DNA of 31,452 nt from a virus, in IMG/VR virus record IMGVR_UViG_3300021511_000281, positions 1 through 31,452 of that record. The stretch is one strand, 5' to 3'. Positions 1 through 7,855 of this stretch are shown in pieces. Below the pieces are notes generated by a model. It was not told the origin of the DNA and searched no databases. It was given only the letters and a program-made list of their open reading frames with translations. Within the stretch, counting starts at the first letter, position 1, and each line of letters begins with the position of its first letter. Both the position numbers and the translations under genes were made by a program.

Positions 1-1920
1 TCGTGGGAGCGTGTGCCGTTTTGGATTGAAGTGGCGTTTTGCCTGTCGGATGTGGAAATTGATCAGGTAACTACCAGCAAATGCACACAGGGCGGCGGTA
101 CCACGCTGGCCAATGCGTTTTGCTCCTGGGTAGTGTGCGAGTCACCTGGGGGATTTTTGACTGTCCTACCCACCGAAACATCCCTGGCCCGTCGAGTAAA
201 ACGGCTCAGGGGTATGTTCGGGGCAAATCCGATATTGAAACGACACCTCGGGCCGCTGCGAAACATGACCGAGGGCGGGGCCGAGCTGGACAACATGAAC
301 ATATACACAGGTTTCGCCGGCTCGCCGATAACGCTCTCGGATGTACCTCTGCCGTACATCGTCCTGGACGAGACCGGCAAATATCCCGCCGGCAGCGGCA
401 AGGAGGGAAACCCGGTCGGCCAGGCCCGCGCCCGGCAGAGATGGTTTTACTATCGAATGATGCTGGTCAATTCCTCTCCCGCCCTGGAAGAGGATGTGTT
501 GGATAATGAACTGAACGCCGGGGACAGTTGCGAATTTTTCGTACCCTGCCCGCATTGTGGATTTCGTCAAATGCTCACCTGGGATCAGTACAGCCTGGAC
601 AAGGGCGAGGATGGGCACCTGCTGGAGCCGAAAGAATATACCGACGGCGACCGAGCCAGATATTTTTGTAGCAAGTGCGCCGCCGAGTGGACAGAAACCG
701 AGCGTTGGGGAGCCGTAACTCGTGGCGTGTGGATACCCACCGGCATGTCGGAAGATAAAGCCGCCGAGCGATTTGCGATATGGGAAGATTTTTGGCGAAA
801 CCCCGACAGTCAGATAGAAAGTCCCAATCGCCCGAAGGCGTTGGAGAAATTATATAAAAAGCTCCGCAAAAATCACACAGCTAGGCACCGCTCGTTTCGT
901 CTGCCGGCATTCGTGCTGCACCCGAATGTCACAAACGCCGGCCAGCTCGCAGCGGAATACGCCTTTGCGATTCAGCGAAAAAAAGCGGCCCAGGTAAAAT
1001 ACCTGCAGAATTTTATAAATCTGCAGTGTGCCGAGCCGTGGAAGGAAACGGAAAAGTCGTTTTCAGAGGCGGCGCTGAAGGATCACCGCGTGGATATCGC
1101 GGTCGACTTGGTACCACAAAGGGCCCAGTTGTTGACCTGCGGTATTGATGTTCAGAAACACGGGTTTTATGTCGTGGTTTGCGCGTGGGGCTACATGTGG
1201 GAGTGCTGGCCGATCTATGCCGAATGGATTGACGCGGGCTGCACGATTTCAGGAACATTTCATCGCGGAGAAACTGACCAGCCCCACAACTACCAGCCGA
1301 TCAAACGGGAACTTCTGCCGCGGTCGTGGGAGTGGGCCGGCCACGCGGAGAAGATAGGCCTCTCGTCGACCGGGATTGACTCTGGCGACGGCAATGTTAC
1401 GGATGTCGTTTACGGCGTGTGCGATAGCCTGGCCGACCCGAGTTTCTTTTTCCCCGCCAAGGGCATAGACAACCAGGATCAGCCCGTAGTGGTCAAGATA
1501 CTCAACGACGATGAGGGTCGCCGAGGGCGAAAACGAATTTTCAGGCCCAACGCGATCCGCGTGAATGTTTCGACCCTCACCTGGAAGAACCGGCTCTATC
1601 AGATGATGAGCAACCCCTACCCAGGGGCGGGCTATATGCACATACCGGACTATCTTTCGGACGAATTCTGGAATCAGATAACCAGCGAGGAGCTGAAGCC
1701 CACATACAAAAACGGCAAAAAAAAGCTGGTATGGAAACTCAAGAAAAAACGCACCGCCAATCACTACCTTGATGCTCTGGTTCTGGCCGCCGTGGCTGCA
1801 CACCGTGCGGGGGTTTCCCGGCTGACGGACATTGCCAACACCCCCAACATGTCGGAGGCTCCCAAGAGGGGGGCGCGGCGAAAAAAGAAAAACCAGCAAT
1901 CGCAGGTCGGTCGTTTCTGA
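1..1920 (+). CDS. Phage terminase large subunit, lambda gpA family (5' end cut by window edge)
   Basis: This is the ATP-driven DNA-packaging motor and end-cutting nuclease. The frame is open to base 1 and homology begins at once, so the N-terminus lies outside; the GTG at 13 is probably not the start. A degenerate Walker A-like segment (TSKCTQGGGTT) lies at about 73-105 and Walker B (YIVLDE) at 355-372. The gpA-type zinc finger is visible as CPHC (547-558) and CSKC (667-678). The C-terminal nuclease has its expected acidic residues: Asp in GIDVQ (1147), Asp in GIDSG (1378) and Asp in YLDAL (1771). At least 639 residues are present against 641 for lambda gpA, so the full protein is probably somewhat longer. 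It heads the late operon; a small subunit would be expected just upstream, outside the window. The family is assigned from motifs and confidence is high. Confidence 0.93.
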   Translation, partial: SWERVPFWIEVAFCLSDVEIDQVTTSKCTQGGGTTLANAFCSWVVCESPGGFLTVLPTETSLARRVKRLRGMFGANPILKRHLGPLRNMTEGGAELDNMNIYTGFAGSPITLSDVPLPYIVLDETGKYPAGSGKEGNPVGQARARQRWFYYRMMLVNSSPALEEDVLDNELNAGDSCEFFVPCPHCGFRQMLTWDQYSLDKGEDGHLLEPKEYTDGDRARYFCSKCAAEWTETERWGAVTRGVWIPTGMSEDKAAERFAIWEDFWRNPDSQIESPNRPKALEKLYKKLRKNHTARHRSFRLPAFVLHPNVTNAGQLAAEYAFAIQRKKAAQVKYLQNFINLQCAEPWKETEKSFSEAALKDHRVDIAVDLVPQRAQLLTCGIDVQKHGFYVVVCAWGYMWECWPIYAEWIDAGCTISGTFHRGETDQPHNYQPIKRELLPRSWEWAGHAEKIGLSSTGIDSGDGNVTDVVYGVCDSLADPSFFFPAKGIDNQDQPVVVKILNDDEGRRGRKRIFRPNAIRVNVSTLTWKNRLYQMMSNPYPGAGYMHIPDYLSDEFWNQITSEELKPTYKNGKKKLVWKLKKKRTANHYLDALVLAAVAAHRAGVSRLTDIANTPNMSEAPKRGARRKKKNQQSQVGRF

Positions 1921-1973
1921 CCGGCCATTACTAACCAGCAGGCCTTGCCTGCACAATACAAGGATCAAAAATC

Positions 1974-2360
1974 ATGGAAGAGACACACGACGCACAGGGA
2001 ACGGAAGCCCCCGAATCGCAAGAGTTGGATACCGGCGAAAACCAGGTGGAACTTTTGCAAGGTATCACATTGCAGGATTTTCGCAAGCTGAAGGATATCC
2101 GCGAAAAGCCGGATAATTTTCTGCGAGCACTGGCCAGGGCCTCAGGGCTATCCGCCGAGGGCGATCATGAGCAATTGGCCAAGCGGCTGTGGGCAAAGCG
2201 AAAGACGAAAAACAACAAAGGCAAAACGCCCTCGCATGTCAACGGCGGAACGCTGTGCAGGCGTTGTCAGAACATCATGCGGGTAACTTATACCGGCCCG
2301 GAATATCGCCGGTATGTCTGCGACAGTTGCGGCAACACCGCGAAGATTCCCCGCAGGTAG
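1974..2360 (+). CDS. Small zinc-ribbon protein, function unknown
   Basis: 128 residues. The N-terminal third is acidic and Gln/Glu-rich and probably disordered. A helical, Lys-rich middle follows (KRLWAKRKTKNNKGK). The C-terminus is a compact zinc ribbon with two CxxC knuckles, CRRC and CDSC, about 17 residues apart. The ATG is preceded by AAGGA at suitable spacing. A nucleic-acid-binding role is plausible from the ribbon and the basic stretch, but no family is recognised. It sits between the terminase and a ParB-like gene. Its amber stop is followed by a further open stretch in the same frame (2361-2624), which is noted separately. Confidence 0.7.
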   Translation: MEETHDAQGTEAPESQELDTGENQVELLQGITLQDFRKLKDIREKPDNFLRALARASGLSAEGDHEQLAKRLWAKRKTKNNKGKTPSHVNGGTLCRRCQNIMRVTYTGPEYRRYVCDSCGNTAKIPRR

Positions 2361-2624
2361 TTTTTTGTAAAAAAGCAAAAAACGCCATCGAGGGCGGTCG
2401 GCGGCGGCCACGCCAAACCGACAGCGTCGAGAAGCTGGAACTTCCCGACCTTTTACACCCCCGACGGCAATTTTTGGAGAGATGTAAACGGAAATATATC
2501 GGCGGCCACGAGAATGGTCTTGAAAAATGGTTACAAAAAGAACGAATCGCAAAACGCCGAACCTGCGTCATATCACACCGAAGCTGCGACAATTCGCGGT
2601 GTCGATAGAGTCGCTGAGGCTTGA
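2361..2624 (+). other. Open, protein-like stretch in frame after the amber stop of the zinc-ribbon gene
   Basis: The frame of the 1974-2360 gene stays open for 87 codons after its TAG and ends at TGA 2622-2624, overlapping the first ~98 bases of the ParB-like gene. The later part reads like real protein (for example SWNFPTFYTPDGNFWRDV) and not like random translation. No ATG, GTG or TTG start with a ribosome site lies near its beginning; the first ATG, inside it at about 2512, is weak. It could be a C-terminal extension cut off by a nonsense mutation, a read-through product, or chance. Other genes here use TAG as an ordinary stop, so general recoding is unlikely. Confidence 0.3.
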
Positions 2625-3177
2625 CCCCGACAATGCCAACCAGCATGGATCGGACTCTCTGACGAAAATAGCCGCGAGCCTGAAGGAGTTCGGACAGCAG
2701 CTTCCGATTCTCCTGGGCCCGCGGGGAATCGTCAAACACGGCAACGGCGTGCTGGAGGCTGCCCGCGACATTCTCGGCTGGAGTCATATCGCCGCGATGG
2801 GGAGCAATCTCAAGGGCGCGAAACTAAACGCCCTGGCCATAGCCGTCAATCGGACGGCGGAGTTCAGCAAATGGAACAAGCCCGTCCTGGCCGAGCAGAT
2901 AACCGCCATTGCCGCCGAGGACGAAAAGGCCCTCGCGGCGGCGGGTTTTGGCAACGATGTCGAAGAAATCCTGGAAATATTGGACGGCGGCTCCGGGCGA
3001 GGCACCACCAGGGCCAGCACAAAGCGAACCATCGCTGATGTCGGCGTTACCGTCGGCGGGTACCGATGGCAGGTACCCAGGAAAAAATACGAGGCCTGGC
3101 TGGAGAATCTACGCCAGTCGTCCGGATTCGACGAGGATGCCGTCATCGACGAAATGAAAAGGAGGCTGGGCCTATGA
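2527..3177 (+). CDS. ParB-like (ParB/sulfiredoxin fold) protein
   Basis: 216 residues. The N-terminal ~110 residues match the ParB N-terminal fold: a strand-helix unit (SIESLRLDPDNANQHG), the helix SLTKIAASLKEFGQ, and then LPILLGPRG leading to a box II-like segment, KHGNGVLEAAR, where canonical ParB proteins have GERRxxA. The tail (AVNRTAEFSKWNKPVLAEQI) matches the usual phage ParB-like continuation. Such proteins bind DNA or nucleotides; members include partition CTPases, nucleases and free-amino-acid kinases, and phage copies often accompany DNA-modifying enzymes. The start at 2527 lacks a good Shine-Dalgarno sequence, so a slightly later start is possible. The stop overlaps the next gene by ATGA, so the two are translationally coupled. 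Confidence 0.8.
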   Translation: MVTKRTNRKTPNLRHITPKLRQFAVSIESLRLDPDNANQHGSDSLTKIAASLKEFGQQLPILLGPRGIVKHGNGVLEAARDILGWSHIAAMGSNLKGAKLNALAIAVNRTAEFSKWNKPVLAEQITAIAAEDEKALAAAGFGNDVEEILEILDGGSGRGTTRASTKRTIADVGVTVGGYRWQVPRKKYEAWLENLRQSSGFDEDAVIDEMKRRLGL

Positions 3178-4694
3178 AACTGATATCGATTTGCGATATT
3201 CGGCCCAGCACCTACAACCCGCGAACAACTGACCCTGCAAGGCTCGACATGATCGAGCTGTCGCTACGGAAACTGGGTTTCCTCCTGCCTATCTACGCCG
3301 ACGCCGACGGTGAGATACTCAGCGGACACCAGAGGCTGATAGTGGCCCGGCGGATTGGATTGTCAAAGGTGCCGGTGGAATACACCAGGGAAATGGAACT
3401 CGCCCAGCGTAAAGCGGTGAATATCGCGTTTAATAGGGCGACAAACGACCTGGCCTCTGCGGATACAACTGCCAGTTTGACCAGCGAGCTGCGGTCTGCT
3501 AGAGTACAGGAAGTGGCCGAAAGATTACCGGACAAGCAGCCGAATTCTCCTGAATTTTACCCGTGCTTAAAATCTGCCCGGGTGGCCATCAAGCCCTTGC
3601 TGCGAGTCAATTCCGCCCGATGGGTAAAATACGCCTCGGTGATTTCCCGGATGTTGCTGCACAAGGGAATCCTCATGCCGATTATTACCAGACCTTCGGG
3701 ACTGGTAGTCAATGGGATAGGCCGCCTGGAAATGCTCGCGGAGATGAAAAAGGCCACCGCCGAGATAGTGAAAATATCAGACGCCGAGGCTGACCTGGCC
3801 GAGGCTATGCTGAATCTTCTGTCGATGGACTTTTCCATTCACGAGCGGTACGACGATTTGCTGCGATACAACAGTTTTCGCCGGGCACGGAGGGCGAGGT
3901 CGTATCTCGGGCGAGGTTTCGTTTTCGCAACTGTCGGGGCAAAACCCGCCAAGCAATTCGATATCCTCAACCCGAGCCACCGGCGGCGATGGACGGCTAT
4001 TCACGGTGAAAAAATTCTGGATTTCGGAGCTGGGCATCTGACCGAAACCCGCCTGCTACAGCAGGCGGGTCTGGATGTTACGCCGTTTGAGCCGTACCGC
4101 CTGGGGCCGGATAGCCAGATTGACAAGGCCGAGAGTATTCACTTGAGCCGGCAGTTTTTGAAAGCCGTCGCCACGGGCAAAAAGTTCTCGAGTATTTTTA
4201 TCAGCTCGGTTCTCAACAGCGTGCCCTTTGAGCATGACCGGCGACAGATAGTTACGATTTGCTCTGCCCTGTGTGATGGGTCGTGCAGACTGTACGCCTG
4301 TGCCAGCAGCGATAACCAGACCGGCTGGAAGTCGCTAAACGGCAAGGAGTATATCAACGCCACGCATCAGAACAATCTGACATTCCGGCTGGACTACGAA
4401 GACAATATCCAGCTGGGCGACATTTCCCAAACGCCCAAGGTGCAGAAATATCACAGCCGACGGCAATTTCGCGAGTTGTTCGAGACGGTTTTTGAGTCGG
4501 TCGAGATTTCTGAACAGTCGAATAATGTTCAGGCCATCTGTCGCAGACCAAGGGCCATCGATCCGGCCTCCTTGCGGGCGGCTCTGGAGTTTGAATTTGA
4601 CCTGCCATATCCCGACGGTAGCCGGATGGGATTGGTTAACCAGGCCATTGACGCCTTTTTGAAACGAAAAAGATTGATAAGGGTAAAATTATGA
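3174..4694 (+). CDS. Double ParB-like domain fused to a SAM-dependent methyltransferase
   Basis: The start is set at ATG 3174, with AGGAGG at 3160-3165 and an ATGA overlap with the gene before, giving 506 residues; an in-frame extension to 3066 is not needed. Residues 1-70 form a ParB fold with box II as GHQRLIVARR (51-60). Residues ~133-235 look like a second, diverged ParB unit (VNGIGRLEMLAE, 179-190). From about 275 a class I methyltransferase follows: motif I DFGAGHLTE (283-291), then SSVLNSVPFEHDR near 344-356. There is no NPPY or DPPY (amino-methyltransferase) motif and no PCQ (C5-cytosine) motif, so it is not a standard DNA methylase. The SVLNxxP segment recalls small-molecule-type or phosphorothioation-associated methyltransferases. 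Its substrate is unknown. It is coupled to the HAD gene downstream by another ATGA overlap. Confidence 0.78.
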   Translation: MKLISICDIRPSTYNPRTTDPARLDMIELSLRKLGFLLPIYADADGEILSGHQRLIVARRIGLSKVPVEYTREMELAQRKAVNIAFNRATNDLASADTTASLTSELRSARVQEVAERLPDKQPNSPEFYPCLKSARVAIKPLLRVNSARWVKYASVISRMLLHKGILMPIITRPSGLVVNGIGRLEMLAEMKKATAEIVKISDAEADLAEAMLNLLSMDFSIHERYDDLLRYNSFRRARRARSYLGRGFVFATVGAKPAKQFDILNPSHRRRWTAIHGEKILDFGAGHLTETRLLQQAGLDVTPFEPYRLGPDSQIDKAESIHLSRQFLKAVATGKKFSSIFISSVLNSVPFEHDRRQIVTICSALCDGSCRLYACASSDNQTGWKSLNGKEYINATHQNNLTFRLDYEDNIQLGDISQTPKVQKYHSRRQFRELFETVFESVEISEQSNNVQAICRRPRAIDPASLRAALEFEFDLPYPDGSRMGLVNQAIDAFLKRKRLIRVKL

Positions 4695-5143
4695 ATAAAG
4701 AAAAAAATAACCAAATAATCCTTCTGGATTTGAATTACACGCTTGTCGCCAATTCGCATATTAAAAAATCTCCCTTCTATTGCCAGATCGAGATAGAGCA
4801 GTACCGCTACTGGCTTATCGATCTGATTCTGGAGCGGACGGTTATTCTGATAACCGCCAGGCCAGTCAAATATCACCGCCTTACGCTTGCGAGCATTTTT
4901 CACAAGACCGGCTTCCAGCCGACGGCGGCGTTTTTTAACAACCTGCGATTGTACCCGCCGGCGTTTAAGAAGCGGGCTGTCCTGGAGCGAATCTTTCCCC
5001 GGTGGGGCAATGATCCACAAAAGTATCTGGCGATAGAATCCAACCCGCAAACGCGGGCAATGTACGCGAACCTTGGCATAGCTGCCATCGCAGTGGGAGA
5101 TGAACAATGGACCACACTACCGACACCCCCAACGATTCAGTAA
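4691..5143 (+). CDS. HAD-superfamily-like phosphatase/phosphotransferase, altered active site
   Basis: 150 residues with the four HAD landmarks in order: motif I LLDLNYTLV (Asp13, Asn15, Thr17), motif II LITARP (Thr55), motif III Lys in AFKKR (93/94) and motif IV YLAIESNPQ (112-120). The nucleophile Asp13 is present, but the second motif I aspartate, usually the general acid/base, is Asn, and motif IV has Glu-Ser where an acidic pair is usual. It may therefore be slow, act as a phosphotransferase, or only bind ligand. The size fits a cap-less HAD such as polynucleotide 3'-phosphatases or nucleotidases. It overlaps the methyltransferase fusion by 4 nt and the CmoA-like gene by 37 nt, so all are expected to be made together. 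Confidence 0.75.
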   Translation: MNKEKNNQIILLDLNYTLVANSHIKKSPFYCQIEIEQYRYWLIDLILERTVILITARPVKYHRLTLASIFHKTGFQPTAAFFNNLRLYPPAFKKRAVLERIFPRWGNDPQKYLAIESNPQTRAMYANLGIAAIAVGDEQWTTLPTPPTIQ

Positions 5144-5844
5144 ACCACAAGCCCGCCGGGCAGTGGGAATTTGACGAAGATGTTACCGGCTGTTTTGACG
5201 ACATGCTTGCCCGGTCGATCCCGGATTACGACACCATGCGAAAAGCCGTCTTTGAGCTGGCCTGTAGGTATGTGCAAAAAGATACCGCGATAGTCGATCT
5301 GGGCTGCTCTCGCGGGGCGGCCATGGCACCGCTGATTCAGAAGTTCGGCTCTCACAATTTTTTCGTGGGCGTCGAGGTATCCGAGCCGATGTACAAGGCC
5401 GTGTGTGAGCGGTTCGCCGGATATATTCAATGCGGCATGGTCGAGATACGCAACTCCGATCTGCGGGAGCAATACCCCCGCGTGCCGGCCAGCGTAACGC
5501 TGGGAATTCTTACGCTCCAGTTTATCCCGCTGGAATACCGTCAGCGGGTCGTGGCTGAAGTTTTCCGCAACACCGTCCCTGGCGGCGCGTTTATTCTGGT
5601 CGAAAAGATTTTAGGCTGTTCGGCTGACCTGGACGATCAGTTCGTGGAGCGATACTACGATCTGAAACACGCCAACGGTTACAGCCTGGCCTCGATAGCC
5701 GAGAAGCGCGAGGCCCTCCAGGGCGTCCTGGTCCCCGTTACCGCCAAGTGGAATGAGGACTTGTTGACCCAGGCGGGGTTCGCCCGCGTCGATTGTTTCT
5801 GGCGATGGATGAACTTCGCTGGCTGGATAGCGGTAAAAAAATAA
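5107..5844 (+). CDS. CmoA-like carboxy-SAM synthase / SAM-binding enzyme
   Basis: 245 residues, nearly the length of E. coli CmoA (247), and collinear with it as I recall that sequence. The N-terminus WEFDEDVTGCFDDM resembles CmoA's W-F-D-x-x-V-x-x-x-F-x-D-M. Motif I is DLGCSRGAA (64-72). The CmoA-typical LTLQF lies at 135-139, ANGYS at 189-193 and the Lys-Arg of EKREAL at 200-201, the region that in CmoA contributes to carboxylate binding. CmoA makes carboxy-S-adenosyl-methionine from SAM and prephenate, normally for tRNA wobble uridine modification by CmoB. No CmoB-like gene is seen. GGGAG at 5095-5099 supports the start. It could instead be an ordinary methyltransferase of the same subfamily. 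The gene ends the overlapping cassette. Confidence 0.8.
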   Translation: MDHTTDTPNDSVNHKPAGQWEFDEDVTGCFDDMLARSIPDYDTMRKAVFELACRYVQKDTAIVDLGCSRGAAMAPLIQKFGSHNFFVGVEVSEPMYKAVCERFAGYIQCGMVEIRNSDLREQYPRVPASVTLGILTLQFIPLEYRQRVVAEVFRNTVPGGAFILVEKILGCSADLDDQFVERYYDLKHANGYSLASIAEKREALQGVLVPVTAKWNEDLLTQAGFARVDCFWRWMNFAGWIAVKK

Positions 5845-5943
5845 TTTTCTCTGATTGACAATTTTTTCTGAATGCATCAAGCTATTTATTGTTATGGGCT
5901 GGATAATACTCTGTTGGGCGTGTATGCAGGGAGCGAGTAGCGT
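5845..5943 (+). other. AT-rich gap before the TIR gene
   Basis: A 99-bp AT-rich spacer breaks the chain of overlapping genes. It holds a TTGACA hexamer (5855-5860) and a GATAAT (5902-5907), but they are 41 bp apart, too far to form one sigma-70 promoter. A local promoter for the TIR pair is possible but not shown. GGGAG lies about 11 bases before the TIR start codon. Confidence 0.3.
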
Positions 5944-6996
5944 ATGAATGTATTCCTAAGTTGGTCAGGTGACAGGAGCAGAGCCGTCGCACTCGCGCTA
6001 CGGGATTGGCTTCCCGATGTGCTGCAAAACATCCAACCGTTCATGTCGGAGCATGATATTGGTGCTGGTGCTCGTTGGGCGACTTCACTTGGGAAGTCCC
6101 TGGAGACCACAGACACCGGTATAGTGTGCCTTACCCCCGAAAACATCGGTGCTCCTTGGGTGTTGTTTGAGGCAGGGAGCCTTGCGAAGAAACTGGAAGC
6201 TGCGTGCGTTATTCCATTTAGGCTCAATCTGAAAGCAGCTGAAATCCCATATCCTCTGGCACAGTTTCAAGGCCTCGATGTTAACCGCGATGGCACGCTC
6301 ACGCTATTGGAGACCCTTAACAATATTCGGCCACAGCCGATGGAAACAGAGAGATTGGAACGCTTGTTCGTCAAATTATGGGGAGACATCGAGGGAGACT
6401 TGATGAAGGCTGCGACCATTCCTACAACGAAGCGGCAGCAGCGTACAGAAAGGGAAATTCTTGAAGAAATGTTGCAGCTTACGCGAAACAACCTCTCAGT
6501 CTTTACTACCACCGTACAATACCAAAATATCGGTTTTGAACATACTGGTGATGTTGATGCAGCAGCGTCCCACGCGACTACAGCGGATGTGTACTGGCAT
6601 GCGAAAGGCTTCACTCGTGATCAAGCACTTGAGTTCTGCGGGGTTATGAAGAACAAGGGAATCCCATGTCGTTTTGCGGAACATCGGGACAAGCGTCCGC
6701 CGGATGCAGTTTTTATTGGTGCCCTGGTACCGGCCGAGTTTGCTCGCCTCGCCCTTCGGGCTATACCCTACAAAGTAAGCTACATTTTCCGCCCTGACTA
6801 CCCAGAGGAACAAGGTGGCTCGTCGGACGGGATGAAGATCGGCATCGGGTATAGATCAACACACTTCGATACAAGGCGAGAGCCACATGCTAATCCGTTG
6901 CCACTTTCTGAGGATGGCTTCGCGGATCTGGTAGAGTCAGGGATTACGAGTGTCGAGTTTCATGCGAGACTGCGGCGGATAACGAACATGACATAG
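5944..6996 (+). CDS. TIR-domain protein with unknown C-terminal domain (putative NADase/defence effector)
   Basis: 350 residues. The first ~125 form a bacterial TIR domain: strand A with VFLSWSGD (3-10), helix ALALRDWLPDVL, a loop with MSEHDIGAG, the strand GIVCLTPEN, and PWVLFEAGSL containing the likely catalytic glutamate, Glu76. TIR domains with this Glu cleave NAD+ or make cyclic nucleotide signals. A helical linker (about 145-175) leads to an alpha/beta C-terminal domain (about 195-300, including RPPDAVFIG) that I do not recognise; it could sense or oligomerise. Codon use is less GC-rich and less planctomycete-like than the flanking structural genes, which suggests separate acquisition. 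The membrane-protein gene follows after 43 bp. A role in phage exclusion or cell suicide is inference. Confidence 0.85.
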   Translation: MNVFLSWSGDRSRAVALALRDWLPDVLQNIQPFMSEHDIGAGARWATSLGKSLETTDTGIVCLTPENIGAPWVLFEAGSLAKKLEAACVIPFRLNLKAAEIPYPLAQFQGLDVNRDGTLTLLETLNNIRPQPMETERLERLFVKLWGDIEGDLMKAATIPTTKRQQRTEREILEEMLQLTRNNLSVFTTTVQYQNIGFEHTGDVDAAASHATTADVYWHAKGFTRDQALEFCGVMKNKGIPCRFAEHRDKRPPDAVFIGALVPAEFARLALRAIPYKVSYIFRPDYPEEQGGSSDGMKIGIGYRSTHFDTRREPHANPLPLSEDGFADLVESGITSVEFHARLRRITNMT

Positions 6997-7039
6997 GGAT
7001 TCCAACATAGACATCCTGCTTGCAAGGAGAAAAGAATAT

Positions 7040-7855
7040 ATGAGCTGGATAAACAACCAAGTATGGGGCATCATCGGCGTCGCTATCGGTGTTATCGGTA
7101 TTCTAATCGCATGTATATTTTACCGTCGTTCGCGACGCAGTAAGAAAATTTACTTCGACAGTAGAGCCTTTCAGTTGATTTCATACCACACAGCATCAGT
7201 GCCCGGCCTCAATTTCTCTTACAACAACAAAGAACTATTCGACCTCTGCGCCGTGAAGGTCATGTTATGGAATGCGGGAAATGAGGTTATTCACTCAGGC
7301 GACTTCGCATCGACGGACTATCTAAAACTGGCTATACCCGCAGGAAAAATCGTATACGCACATATATCCTATCAGACGCGACCAACGAACCTCTTCACCT
7401 TGTCAAAGATCGCGGGCGACGCAGAGATGGACATCCAGTTTGATTACATTGGGTCGGGAGAAGGTGCGATTGTACTCCTGCTTACCACTCAATCAGAAGG
7501 CAACCCTCCCGAAATGCAAGGCACTATCAAGGGGTTTGGCACCCCGCTAGCCCAGACAACTAACAAGATAACTGAAGGCGTGCTTCGAGCGGTGTTGATT
7601 GTTTTTGCCGGATTCTTGATAGTGACTTATTCTGTCATAGCGATTCTAAGTGTCAAGTTAGCTCTTAACTTCTCCGCGTGGAAAGCCACATTAATGATGA
7701 TAATATCCACGATAACTACATCTTTCGCATTAGGATACTTCACCTATCGATTTCTTGACTTACTACTCGGAAAATTGCCTCCTCGCTTTGGAGTTGACAC
7801 GAAATTAGCAAAACTGTTCGAAAGTGATTTCAGAGCGACAGACATTATCCACTAA
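7040..7855 (+). CDS. Three-helix membrane protein, partner of the TIR gene
   Basis: 271 residues. One N-terminal transmembrane helix (about 8-28) is followed by Arg/Lys-rich RRSRRSKK. A soluble, mostly beta domain of about 140 residues comes next (VKVMLWNAGNEVIHSGDF and following), then two further helices (about 181-206 and 214-241). The beta domain with its N-x-G-N-x-x-I-x-x-x-D-F pattern resembles a group of uncharacterised membrane proteins that I associate with defence islands; this is recall, not a search. AAGGAGA at 7024-7030 supports the start. The gene shares the lower-GC composition of the TIR gene and is probably co-transcribed with it. It could be a membrane effector, an anchor or an immunity protein for the TIR product. 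Confidence 0.7.
   Translation: MSWINNQVWGIIGVAIGVIGILIACIFYRRSRRSKKIYFDSRAFQLISYHTASVPGLNFSYNNKELFDLCAVKVMLWNAGNEVIHSGDFASTDYLKLAIPAGKIVYAHISYQTRPTNLFTLSKIAGDAEMDIQFDYIGSGEGAIVLLLTTQSEGNPPEMQGTIKGFGTPLAQTTNKITEGVLRAVLIVFAGFLIVTYSVIAILSVKLALNFSAWKATLMMIISTITTSFALGYFTYRFLDLLLGKLPPRFGVDTKLAKLFESDFRATDIIH

Noticed and set aside
1249-1968. Long minus-strand open frame (239 codons) opposite the terminase gene
   Set aside because: It mirrors the codon pattern of the well-supported terminase gene and has no domain or ribosome site; high-GC genes commonly create such antisense frames.
2358-2360. TAG reassigned as a sense codon
   Set aside because: Several well-defined genes here end at TAG directly before the next gene's ribosome site (for example at 16078-16080 and 12474-12476), so TAG is a stop.
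3066-3173. Longer N-terminus for the ParB-methyltransferase fusion from the upstream in-frame start
   Set aside because: AGGAGG and the ATGA overlap fix the start at 3174, where ParB-fold similarity also begins.
5855-5907. Sigma-70 promoter from TTGACA (5855) and GATAAT (5902)
   Set aside because: The hexamers are 41 bp apart and cannot form one promoter; no other partner has proper spacing.
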